Assembly (NCBI GenBank): GCA_902490405.1
Contig: CABUDS010000003.1
Coordinates: forward strand, 44,206-108,205
Source: an uncultured Collinsella sp.
GTDB lineage: Bacteria > Actinomycetota > Coriobacteriia > Coriobacteriales > Coriobacteriaceae
Direction: 5' to 3'
DNA: 64,000 nucleotides
Both the position numbers and the translations under genes were made by a program. This document shows positions 38,953 to 46,890 of this stretch, one piece after another (the stretch's first letter is position 1; each line of letters begins with the position of its first letter). The notes under the pieces are model-generated. The model ran no database searches. It was not told where the DNA came from and saw only the letters and a list, made by a program, of their open reading frames with translations.

Positions 38953-40740
38953 CTACATCAGGCGCAGGCTGACGTCCTTGAGCTGGGCGCCACTAACGGC
39001 ACTCGGGGCGCCCGACATGAGATCGGAGCCGCTGGCCGTCTTGGGGAACGCCATGACATCGCGGATGGAGTCGGAGCCGGTGAGCAGCATGCACACACGG
39101 TCCAGGCCCAGGGCGAAGCCGCCCATCGGGGGCGCACCAAACTTGAGAGCCTCCATGAGGAAGCCGAACTGCGACTCGGCGCGCTCCTCGGTAAAGCCCA
39201 GGAGCTTGAGCATGGACATCTGCATCTCGGCGTTGTGGATACGCATACCGCCGCCGCCGGCCTCAAAGCCGTCCATGACAAAGTCGTAGGTGCACGAACC
39301 GGCTGCCAACGGATCGGCCTCGATCTTGGCGATGTCGGTCTCGGTCGGCAGGGTGAAGGGCTGGTGCTCGGCTGCATAGGCCTTGCGATCCTCGTCCCAG
39401 TGGAACAGCGGGAAGTTGACGACCCACAGGAAGTCGTGGCCCTCGCGCTTGATCTCGAGCGCGTTGGCCATGTGGGAACGCATGCCGCCCAGGATCTCGT
39501 CGGAGAGCAGGCGCGGGCCGGCGGCAAACATCACAAGGTCGCCGGGCTCGACGTCCATGCGCTCGCGCAGAGCAGCCATCTCCTCGTCCGAGAAGAACTT
39601 GACGATGGGGCTGTTGATGGAGCCGTCCTCGCGGAAAGCGATCCAGGCCAGGCCCTTGGCGCCAAACGTGGAGGCCACGCCGGCGAGCTTATCGATCTTG
39701 GCACGTGCCCAGGCACCGGCGCCCTTGGCGTTGATGGCCTTGACGACAGAGCCCTCCTCGTTTGCAGCAGTCGCAAAGACCTTGAACTTGGAGTTGGCAA
39801 AGATGTCGGTCAGGTCGACCAGGTGCATGCCGTAGCGAGTATCGGGCTTGTCGGAGCCATAGGTGTCCATGGCCTCCCAATAGTCCATGCGACGCAGCGG
39901 CGTGGGCATCTCGACACCCATGCGGCCGAAGGCGTCGGACAGGACCTCTTCGAGCGCGCTCATAACGTCGTTCTGGTCCACGAAGGACATCTCGATATCG
40001 ACCTGGGTGAACTCGGGCTGACGGTCGGCACGCAAGTCCTCGTCGCGGAAGCACTTGGCAACCTGGTAGTAGCGCTCGACGCCACCGACCATAAGCAGCT
40101 GCTTCAGGAGCTGCGGGGACTGCGGCAGAGCGTAGAAGTTGCCCGGCTGGATGCGGCTGGGGACGATGAAGTCGCGGGCGCCCTCGGGCGTGGACTTGAA
40201 CAGGGAGGGCGTCTCGACCTCCATGAACTCACGGTTGTGCAGCGCCTCGCGAATGGCAAAGGTAAAGTCGGAGCGCAGCTTGAGGTTGGCCATCATCTCG
40301 GGACGACGGAGGTCCAGATAGCGATAACGCAGGCGGGTGTCCTCGCTGGTCTCGATGCCGTCCTCGATCTGGAACGGCGGGGTGACGGACGTGTTGAGCA
40401 CCTCGGCGTGGTCGGTCAGGACCTCGATCTCGCCGGTCGCGAGCTTGGTGTTGGTGGTCTCCTCGCCACGGGCGCGCACGACGCCGTGGATCTTGATGGG
40501 CCACTCGGGACGCATGGTCTCGGCGATCTTAAAGGCGTCGCCGTCGGAGTGCTCGGGGTCGAAGGTGAGCTGCGTGATACCCTCGCGGTCGCGAAGGTCG
40601 CAGAAGATAAGGCCGCCGTGGTCGCGGCGACGGCTCACCCAACCGGTGAGGGTGACCTCTTCGCCCACGTTCTCGAAGCGAAGCTCGCCGCAGGTACGGG
40701 TGTGCATGGAATGCTCGTCGATGGGACGGGTCTGGCTCAT
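38953..40740 (-). CDS. aspS: Aspartyl-tRNA synthetase
   Basis: Charges tRNA-Asp. It is 595 residues, the bacterial class IIb length. N-terminal OB fold (VTLTGWVSRRRDHGGL), class II motif 2 (YYQVAKCFRDEDLRADRQPEFTQ region, FRDEDLRADR), the bacterial GAD insertion domain, and motif 3 (ALGLDRVCMLLTG). GGAGG precedes the ATG. It is divergent from serB across a 256-bp gap. I looked for a T-box leader in that gap and saw none. Confidence 0.97.
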   Translation of the reverse strand: MSQTRPIDEHSMHTRTCGELRFENVGEEVTLTGWVSRRRDHGGLIFCDLRDREGITQLTFDPEHSDGDAFKIAETMRPEWPIKIHGVVRARGEETTNTKLATGEIEVLTDHAEVLNTSVTPPFQIEDGIETSEDTRLRYRYLDLRRPEMMANLKLRSDFTFAIREALHNREFMEVETPSLFKSTPEGARDFIVPSRIQPGNFYALPQSPQLLKQLLMVGGVERYYQVAKCFRDEDLRADRQPEFTQVDIEMSFVDQNDVMSALEEVLSDAFGRMGVEMPTPLRRMDYWEAMDTYGSDKPDTRYGMHLVDLTDIFANSKFKVFATAANEEGSVVKAINAKGAGAWARAKIDKLAGVASTFGAKGLAWIAFREDGSINSPIVKFFSDEEMAALRERMDVEPGDLVMFAAGPRLLSDEILGGMRSHMANALEIKREGHDFLWVVNFPLFHWDEDRKAYAAEHQPFTLPTETDIAKIEADPLAAGSCTYDFVMDGFEAGGGGMRIHNAEMQMSMLKLLGFTEERAESQFGFLMEALKFGAPPMGGFALGLDRVCMLLTGSDSIRDVMAFPKTASGSDLMSGAPSAVSGAQLKDVSLRLM

Positions 40741-40996
40741 ACCAGTGATCCTCCTTTATGGATCTGTGCCGCCCCGTGTCGTTCCGGGCGGCGTCGTACA
40801 GATTTGCCCGGCCTGCGTAAACCGCGCAGCCAGACATGGCGTTCTATCTTATCGCACCTGTGTCGATGTGCCGCGGAAAAGTAGCTCCTGCCCAAAGACT
40901 TGACGGAGACGAAACAATTGGCGCACCGCAGTCGTCGCCGAGGCACGCCGCGTGCGACAATGTGCCCCAATACAACCGCGCTCGGAAAGGCCCAAC

Positions 40997-41632
40997 ATGA
41001 CTGCACGCCTCATCGTTATGGATATCGACTCCACCCTCATCAATCAGGAGGTTATCGATCTTTTGGGCGAAGAGGCAGGCGCGGGCGAGCAGGTAGCACA
41101 AATTACCGAGCGTGCGATGCGCGGCGAACTCGATTTTAAGCAGGCACTCGAGGAGCGCGTGGGGCTGCTTGCCGGCTTGGACGAGAGCGTGTTCGAGCGC
41201 ACCTTTGAGCGCGTGACGTTTACTCCCGGCGCGCTGGAGCTTGTGCGCTCGGCGCGCAGCAAGGGCTGGAAGGTCGGCGTGGTGAGCGGCGGCTTCCACG
41301 AGGTCGCCGATAAGATCGTAGCCGCCGCGGGCATCGACTTTTGCCTGGCCAATCGTCTGGAGGTCGTGGACGGCAAGCTCACGGGTAAGCTGGCGGCAGA
41401 CATCGTGACCAAGGAGTCCAAGCTTATCCAGCTGCTGGACTGGGCAGTTGAGTGCGGTGTCGATATGGCCCATACCGTCGCGATCGGCGACGGCGCCAAC
41501 GACATCCCCATGATCCAGGCCGCAGGCACGGGCATCGCGTTTTGCGCCAAGCCCAAGACGCGCGAGGCCGCCCCGTTTACCATCGACGAGCGCAACCTGA
41601 TGCTCGCCATGGACATCATCCTGCGCGACTAG
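40997..41632 (+). CDS. serB: Phosphoserine phosphatase
   Basis: Last step of serine synthesis, 211 residues. HAD-family motifs: DIDST with the nucleophile Asp, VSGGFHE, a Lys in the KESKLI segment, and GDGANDIPMI. GGAAAGG precedes the ATG at 40997. Other HAD phosphatases share these motifs, but the SerB pattern (DIDSTLINQE, RVTFTPG) is clear. Confidence 0.92.
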   Translation: MTARLIVMDIDSTLINQEVIDLLGEEAGAGEQVAQITERAMRGELDFKQALEERVGLLAGLDESVFERTFERVTFTPGALELVRSARSKGWKVGVVSGGFHEVADKIVAAAGIDFCLANRLEVVDGKLTGKLAADIVTKESKLIQLLDWAVECGVDMAHTVAIGDGANDIPMIQAAGTGIAFCAKPKTREAAPFTIDERNLMLAMDIILRD

Positions 41633-41669
41633 TCGATCCGTCCAACAATTGGATCAGTCTGTCCTATAG

Positions 41670-41701
41670 TTTCCGAACAATTTTGTCTTAGTGTTCGGAA
41701 A
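41670..41701 (+). promoter_or_regulatory. Inverted repeat upstream of larB, candidate TetR operator
   Basis: TTTCCGAACA and TGTTCGGAAA, perfect 10-bp arms, 12 bases apart, 45 bases before the larB start. No T-run follows. The TetR gene at the end of this operon is the natural candidate to bind it. Confidence 0.6.
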
Positions 41702-41746
41702 TATACCCTTTGAGTGCTAGACTTTGCGCCGTCGAAGGGAACATAT

Positions 41747-42529
41747 ATGGATAAGCGAGATCTTGAGCAATTGCTGAGCGATGTTGCCGGCGGAGCAGTC
41801 ACCCCTGCCGACGCCCTCACGCGCATCCAGACGGCTCCGACCGCCGATTTGGGCTTTGCGCAGCTTGATCTTTCGCGCGGGGTGCGCCAGGGAGCCGGCG
41901 AGGTTGTCTACGGGGCCGGTAAAACCGCCGATCAGATTGCCGCCATTATCGAAGCACTGCGCGATGCCGGCCAGGAGCGCATCCTGGTCACGCGCCTGGA
42001 TGCCGAAAAAGCCGCGCGCACCGCTGAGCTTCTTGGCAACGGCATCGACTTGGGATATGTCCCGGACGCACAGCTCGCCCTCGTGGGCGGCAAGCCCTCC
42101 CCCACCGGCAACGGACGCATCGTCGTCGCCTGCGCCGGCACGAGCGACCTGCCCGTCGCCGAAGAAGCCGCGTTGACGGCCGAGTTCTATGGCAACGAGG
42201 TCGACCGCCTCTACGACGTGGGTGTCGCCGGCCTGCACCGTCTGCTCGCGCATGCCGAGGAACTCGCCCAGGCACAGGTGGTCATCGCCATTGCCGGCAT
42301 GGAGGGCGCACTGGCGAGCGTTGTCGGCGGCCTGGTAAGCTGTCCGGTCATAGCCGTTCCCACCAGTGTGGGTTACGGCGCGAGCTTTGGTGGCGTAGCC
42401 GCGCTGCTCGCCATGCTCAACTCCTGCGCCAGCGGCGTTTCGGTCGTCAACATCGACAACGGCTTTGGTGCCGCCTACCAGGCAAGTCTTATCAATCATC
42501 TGAGCGCCGGCACGCCCTGCGCCCGTTAA
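41747..42529 (+). CDS. larB: Nickel pincer cofactor biosynthesis protein LarB
   Basis: LarB carboxylates and hydrolyses nicotinic acid adenine dinucleotide, the first step to the nickel-pincer nucleotide cofactor of lactate racemase. It is 260 residues, related in its C-terminal half to PurE (VVACAGTSDLPVAEEA, AGMEGALASVVGGL, PTSVGYGASFGG). GAAGGGA precedes the ATG at 41747. It lies ten bases before larC. Confidence 0.95.
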   Translation: MDKRDLEQLLSDVAGGAVTPADALTRIQTAPTADLGFAQLDLSRGVRQGAGEVVYGAGKTADQIAAIIEALRDAGQERILVTRLDAEKAARTAELLGNGIDLGYVPDAQLALVGGKPSPTGNGRIVVACAGTSDLPVAEEAALTAEFYGNEVDRLYDVGVAGLHRLLAHAEELAQAQVVIAIAGMEGALASVVGGLVSCPVIAVPTSVGYGASFGGVAALLAMLNSCASGVSVVNIDNGFGAAYQASLINHLSAGTPCAR

Positions 42530-42539
42530 GGAGCATTCC

Positions 42540-43457
42540 ATGTCCAATCATCAGCACACGCTTATCATCGACGGCACCTCGGGCATCAGCGGCGATATGA
42601 CCGTCGCGGCCCTGCTCGATCTAGGCGCCAGCGAGGAGCACCTGCGCGAGCAGCTCGCCACGCTGCCGGTCGACGGCTTTACGATCGCCGTCACACGCGT
42701 AAGCAAGCATGGCATCGACGCCTGCGATTTCGACGTCCAGCTTGCAGAGGAACTCGAGAACCACGATCACGATATGGCCTGGCTCTACGGCAACGAAGCA
42801 GCTGCCGAGCACACGCACGAGCATGAGCACCACCATCATGATCATGGCGAGCACGAACACGAGCACTGCCACGAGCATGACCATGAGGGCCACGGCCATG
42901 GCCACGAGGGTCACCATCACGCCCACCACCATCACCACCGTTCTTTGGCTGACGTCACCGCCATCATCGATGGCTCGCAGTTAAGCGATGGCGCCAAGCG
43001 TCGCGCCCTCGCCATTTTTTCCGTACTCGCCGCTGCCGAGGCCAAGGCTCACGGCAAAACGCCCGAGACCGTCATGTTCCACGAGGTGGGCGCCGTCGAT
43101 TCCATCGTCGACGTCTGCTCTGTCGCCATCTGCCTCGATGACCTGGGTATTGAGGACATCGTGGTCGAGTCGCTCTCCGAGGGTCACGGTACCATCCGTT
43201 GTGCCCACGGTCTCATGCCCATTCCCGTCCCCGCTGTCGTCAACCTGTGCCAGGCGGGCAATATCGCCCTCACGCCCGCACCAGTCGCCGGCGAGCTTGT
43301 GACGCCCACGGGCGCCGCCATCGTCGCCGCACTGCGCACGTCCGAGCACCTGCCGGCCCGCTACCGCATCGAGACCGTCGGCTACGGCGCCGGCAAGCGC
43401 CCCTACGAGGGTTGCTCCGGCACGCTCCGCTGCCTGCTCGTTGACGCAGACGCATAG
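42540..43457 (+). CDS. larC: LarC, N-terminal (LarC1) part only, with His-rich segment
   Basis: LarC inserts nickel into the pincer cofactor, using CTP. This protein is 305 residues and covers the LarC1 region (DGTSGISGDMTVAALLDLGA ... FHEVGAVDSIVDV ... ELVTPTGAAI ... GYGAGKRPYEG). It stops at the point where LarC2, the CTP-binding half, should begin (full LarC is about 400 residues). A frameshift joins the two halves in Lactobacillus plantarum, but here the TetR gene follows after two bases and no LarC2 coding is visible in any frame. Residues 91-133 contain 25 His, a likely nickel store. AAGGAG precedes the ATG. Confidence 0.9.
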   Translation: MSNHQHTLIIDGTSGISGDMTVAALLDLGASEEHLREQLATLPVDGFTIAVTRVSKHGIDACDFDVQLAEELENHDHDMAWLYGNEAAAEHTHEHEHHHHDHGEHEHEHCHEHDHEGHGHGHEGHHHAHHHHHRSLADVTAIIDGSQLSDGAKRRALAIFSVLAAAEAKAHGKTPETVMFHEVGAVDSIVDVCSVAICLDDLGIEDIVVESLSEGHGTIRCAHGLMPIPVPAVVNLCQAGNIALTPAPVAGELVTPTGAAIVAALRTSEHLPARYRIETVGYGAGKRPYEGCSGTLRCLLVDADA

Positions 43458-43459
43458 CC

Positions 43460-43999
43460 ATGGATGCCCGCAAGGCCAAAAGCCGCGCCGCGATCGTCGC
43501 GGCGTTCTCCGAGCTCCTGCGCGAGGAGGACTACAGCAAGATCACCGTCGGCGACATCATCGCGCGCGCCCACGTAGGCCGCGCGACATTCTACGGCCTC
43601 TTTAAGAGCAAAGACGACCTGCTCGCTGAGCTGGTGTGCGATATCTGCACCCATGCCCTCGACGATGACGGTACGCCCCTCGATGACTCACTCGTTCAGG
43701 TCGAGCATATCCTCAACAACCTCTGGGAACGCCGCCAGGGCGTACGAGCCCTCGTAGCCGGCGCCGGCTCACGTGTCTTCGCCGACTGCTTACGCAAGAC
43801 CATCATGTCACGAGCAGCCGAAACCGTCCCCACCGACCCAAACGGCCCCGCCGCCACCATGGACCGCAGCTTCCTCCTCCACCACATAGCCTCAAGCTTC
43901 GTAGGAATGGTCCAATGGTGGGCCTGGCACAACTTCCAAGCAGATAAGACCGAAGTAGCCAAAGACTACCTATCAGCCATAAAACCCCTCTTCAACTAA
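43460..43999 (+). CDS. TetR-family regulator at the end of the lar operon
   Basis: A 179-residue TetR/AcrR-type protein. N-terminal HTH (FSELLREEDYSKITVGDIIARAHVGRATFYGLFKSKDDL in two parts), with a helical C-terminal domain. It starts two bases after the larC stop, so it is co-expressed with larBC. Its probable operator is the inverted repeat before larB. Whether it also controls larD-larA is open, since I found no second copy of that repeat near larA. The 3' part uses A/C-ending codons more than its neighbours. Confidence 0.88.
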   Translation: MDARKAKSRAAIVAAFSELLREEDYSKITVGDIIARAHVGRATFYGLFKSKDDLLAELVCDICTHALDDDGTPLDDSLVQVEHILNNLWERRQGVRALVAGAGSRVFADCLRKTIMSRAAETVPTDPNGPAATMDRSFLLHHIASSFVGMVQWWAWHNFQADKTEVAKDYLSAIKPLFN

Positions 44000-44156
44000 G
44001 TAAGAAGCTCATCCCAAAGCATCGCCCCAACCCAAGCCGCCACGCATCCCAAAGTGTCATTCGCGCTTCAACATCCATACCAGCAACAAGCCCCTCCCAT
44101 CCAAATTCAGATATATGTTGGGTTGCTTGTACGAACGCAACAAAGACCCCGCAGCT

Positions 44157-44284
44157 GTCCGCATGGGGTAACTTCCCAGCGCATTCCGCAGGACGCAAGA
44201 AGCCCCCGCCGCACGAAGTGCGCAGCGGGGGCTTCTTGCATGTCCGAGGACGCGCTGGGAAGTTACCCCATGCGGCCAGCGGAC
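44157..44284. repeat. Long nested hairpin repeat, CGCACGAAGTGCG family (copy 1)
   Basis: Perfect 24-bp outer arms (44159-44182 with 44252-44275). Inside, GCAAGAAGCCCCCGC pairs with GCGGGGGCTTCTTGC around the tip CGCAC-GAA-GTGCG, with ATTCCGCAGGAC and GTCCGAGGAC as flanks. A second copy at 46743-46869 keeps the inner part and tip but has entirely different outer arms. It lies between the convergent TetR and larD genes. The rest of the 302-bp gap holds nothing I recognise. Confidence 0.8.
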
Positions 44285-44301
44285 AACTATGTAGCCTTCG
44301 A

Positions 44302-45033
44302 CTAGAACATGCCCAAGAAGCCATGCACAAACAGCGCGGCCACAATAGCACCGACAAACGGAGCGATGCCAGGAACGAGCAGGCCGTACTTCCAGTTGTT
44401 GTCAGCCTTGTTCTTGATCGGCAGCACCTGATAGGCCATGCGAGGACCAAGGTCACGCGCCTGGTTCATGGCGAAGCCGGTGATGCCGCCCATGCCCATG
44501 CCAACGGCCCAAACGATCAGACCGACGCAGATTGCGAGCATCAGAACGTTCTCGCCGGCGCGGCTAGCGGCAGCAAGGATGGCGCTGATGAACACAAAAG
44601 TGCAGATAGCCTCGCAGAAGAAGTTACGGGCATAGTTCGTACCCTCGGTGGTGGGGTTGGTCGAGAAGATGTTGCGCTGGGCAATGGGGTCGACGACGCC
44701 CTCGGAAGCCTTGAACTCATCGGCATACATCAACCAAGCGATTACGGCGCCCACAAAGCCGCCGAGCATATCGGCAATCATGAAGGGGATGCAGCTGCTC
44801 CACGGCACCAGGCCGACGATGCACTGGGCAAGCACCATGGCGGGGTTCATGCACACGGCACCGCCAAAGACAAACAGGCAGACCGAGATGCCAAAAGACC
44901 AAGTGGTGATGGCAAACATGTGGCCGGAGCCCTGATACTTGGTGCCCTTGAGCACCGTATCGCAGTGCACGCCCACGCCAAAGATGATCATGAGGGCCGT
45001 TGCGCCGAATTCGCAGAGGAGTTTGGTAAGCAT
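44302..45033 (-). CDS. larD: LarD-type lactate channel (MIP/aquaglyceroporin family)
   Basis: A 243-residue channel protein with six hydrophobic helices. The first pore motif is NPA (residues 63-65, CMNPAMVLA). The second is N-Q-A (190-192, MNQARDLGPR) instead of NPA. It lies 50 bp after larA on the same strand, the place of larD in known lactate racemase operons, where it moves lactic acid. AAGG near the start is a weak ribosome binding site. A glycerol facilitator role is the alternative. Confidence 0.86.
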   Translation of the reverse strand: MLTKLLCEFGATALMIIFGVGVHCDTVLKGTKYQGSGHMFAITTWSFGISVCLFVFGGAVCMNPAMVLAQCIVGLVPWSSCIPFMIADMLGGFVGAVIAWLMYADEFKASEGVVDPIAQRNIFSTNPTTEGTNYARNFFCEAICTFVFISAILAAASRAGENVLMLAICVGLIVWAVGMGMGGITGFAMNQARDLGPRMAYQVLPIKNKADNNWKYGLLVPGIAPFVGAIVAALFVHGFLGMF

Positions 45034-45082
45034 AAAACCTTATCTTTCTTGTCGGTTAAAAACGATTCGTTTAGGCCGCGCA

Positions 45083-46360
45083 CTAGTGCTGCGCAACAAC
45101 AACGCCCAGGCCATCGGGAATGACGGCGACCTTGGCATCGGCACCCTTCATCTCAAAGGCGAGCTTGAGCGCCTCCTCGATAGTGTTGACCGGCGTCATG
45201 TGCATATCCTTGAGCATCTGGTGATCGCACAGGTCGGTGACCATGATCACGGGGTGATGCGCCAGGATGCGGGCAAAGATCTGGCTCGTCCACTGGTCGG
45301 GCAGGGTCTCGTCCTTAGGACGGTCGATGCAGGCGCGCTCAAACTCCGCCGGATCGTTGTCGGCGATGTTGTGATAGAAGCCCTCGCCACCGTGGCCGTC
45401 GGCACAACCGGCGACGTCGATGATCACGCCGCCCTCGGGAAGCGTGGCCTCGGCAGCGCACATGCCCTTCACAGCCTGATAGATGTTCTGATCGAGGGGG
45501 TAGCCACCGTTGGTGGTGATGGCAATCTCGCACTCGACGGGCTCAACGCCGGCAAGGCTCTTCACGAACTCGCAGCCGGCCTCGTGCGCCTTGTGGATAT
45601 CGCCGGCAAAGGAGCCGATGACCTCGTGCTTGCCGTTAAGCACCACGTTAAGCACAAAGGCAAGGTGAGCCATCTCGGCGGCGGCGAACATGTCCTCGCT
45701 CACGTGGTTGTGGCACAGGTTGCCGGCACGCGAGTGGGAATCGTTCACAAACTGACCATTGTGGTTGTACATGATGGTCTTGTAGCTGGCGATGCCAGGC
45801 AGGACGGACTTGCGGCTACCAGAGAAACCGGCAAAGAAGTGCGGCTCAATGAAGCCCTCTGCAAGCAGCAGGTCGCAATCGGCAGCGATCTTGTTGATAA
45901 TGCACTCGCCACCAGAAGGCAGGGTGCCGATCTTTTTCATCATGCTGTCGTCAGTTGCGACGTGCATGACGATTTCCTCGTTGGCAACGATCTCCTCGCC
46001 ATACTTGTTGACGAGCTCCTCGTGCGTCGACGGACGGTGCATGCCCGTAGCAACCAGAATACGCACACGGGCCTCGGGCGCAGCGGCATGAATGTGATGC
46101 AGCAGAATAGGCATCGTCACACGCGAGGGAACGGGACGCGTATGATCGGAGCTAATGATGACGATGTCCTTTTTGCCAGCACAAAGCTCCTCGAGCGAAG
46201 GCGAGCCATAAGGGTTGGCAAGCGACTCCTCTACCAGCTCTTCCTGCGATTTCGTAGTCTTAAACTCGTTTTGGTGACCTTCCATCACACCCGCGAAGTT
46301 CTTATCCTCGAGTTCCAGATGCAACGTCTTGTGGTCAAACGGCAGTTCACATTCAAACAA
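45083..46360 (-). CDS. larA: Nickel-dependent lactate racemase LarA
   Basis: Interconverts D- and L-lactate with the nickel-pincer nucleotide. It is 425 residues when started at the TTG at 46360, which has AAAGGAAGAGGG upstream and gives MFECELPFDHKTL, matching the family N-terminus and length. An ATG start would add 26 unrelated residues. Motifs: SSDHTRPVPS, ATGMHRPST, and FAGFSGSRKSVLPGIASYKT with the Lys that anchors the cofactor. Some LarA homologues racemise other 2-hydroxy acids; the larD neighbour favours lactate. First gene of a larA-larD operon opposite to larBC-tetR. Confidence 0.93.
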   Translation of the reverse strand: MFECELPFDHKTLHLELEDKNFAGVMEGHQNEFKTTKSQEELVEESLANPYGSPSLEELCAGKKDIVIISSDHTRPVPSRVTMPILLHHIHAAAPEARVRILVATGMHRPSTHEELVNKYGEEIVANEEIVMHVATDDSMMKKIGTLPSGGECIINKIAADCDLLLAEGFIEPHFFAGFSGSRKSVLPGIASYKTIMYNHNGQFVNDSHSRAGNLCHNHVSEDMFAAAEMAHLAFVLNVVLNGKHEVIGSFAGDIHKAHEAGCEFVKSLAGVEPVECEIAITTNGGYPLDQNIYQAVKGMCAAEATLPEGGVIIDVAGCADGHGGEGFYHNIADNDPAEFERACIDRPKDETLPDQWTSQIFARILAHHPVIMVTDLCDHQMLKDMHMTPVNTIEEALKLAFEMKGADAKVAVIPDGLGVVVAQH

Positions 46361-46486
46361 TGACGAGCGCCCTCTTCCTTTCAACTGACACACTAGATAA
46401 ACCGTTGGAAGGATACGCCGCTCACCGAAAAACACCACCGTCTACCGACTCATTAACACAACGTTCATATTTGACCCACAACAAAA

Positions 46487-46516
46487 CGGCCGCGATCCCA
46501 AAAAGGACCGCGGCCG
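46487..46516 (-). terminator. Terminator in the ppc 3' region
   Basis: CGGCCGCGGTCC/GGATCGCGGCCG with a 6-base T-rich loop, followed on the minus strand by TTTTGTTGTGG. It lies about 375 bases after the ppc stop, beyond two hairpin repeats. Confidence 0.7.
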
Positions 46517-46549
46517 GAACAGTCGTAAGGCGAGAAGCGCCAAATGCAT

Positions 46550-46740
46550 CTCAATCCCAATCGATAAGACGCGAGGCGCGAAGCGCACAATTCTTCTCCT
46601 CAGCTTTAATCCCCGAAGACCGAGGACGAAGGGGCCCGATGGGTTTCCCTCTGAATGCATTCCGCAGCACGAAGCCCCATCAGAGTGCGCGAAGCGCGCT
46701 ATCTTTTCCTCAGCAGTAATCCGCCGAAGACCGGACATCG
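46550..46740. repeat. Two imperfect tandem units in the ppc 3' region
   Basis: Both units read, in order, GAAGCGC, TCTTYTCCTCAGC, TTAATCC or GTAATCC, CGAAGACCG, GGGCCCG and CCGCAGSACG. Unit 1 runs about 46576-46675, and unit 2 about 46694-46790 into the hairpin repeat. No coding sequence is convincing in 46361-46890. Confidence 0.5.
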
Positions 46741-46742
46741 CA

Positions 46743-46869
46743 GGGCCCGCCATCAGCTTACTTATAGGCACACTCCGCAGGACGCAAGAAACCCTCGCCG
46801 CACGAAGTGCGCAGCGAGGGCTTCTTGCATGTCCGAGGACGTGCTTAAAAGTAAGCTGATGGCGGGCCC
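46743..46869. repeat. Long nested hairpin repeat, CGCACGAAGTGCG family (copy 2)
   Basis: Outer arms 46743-46763 and 46849-46869 are perfect over 21 bp. The inner core and tip match the copy at 44157-44284. It begins 22 bases after the ppc stop on the minus strand. Confidence 0.8.
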
Positions 46870-46890
46870 GGACGACTACAGGGCTATCGA

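Noticed and set aside
40741..40996. Possible T-box or regulated leader before aspS
   Set aside because: No T-box motif and only weak GC-rich pairings were found.
42770..42940. Low-complexity CAT/CAC-rich tract as a possible DNA repeat or CRISPR
   Set aside because: It is simply the coding sequence of the His-rich segment in LarC; there are no regular spacers.
43740..44060. Codon-use shift at the end of the TetR gene as a sign of transfer
   Set aside because: The change is only a local enrichment of A/C-ending codons in an otherwise intact gene that is coupled to larC. Too weak to claim.
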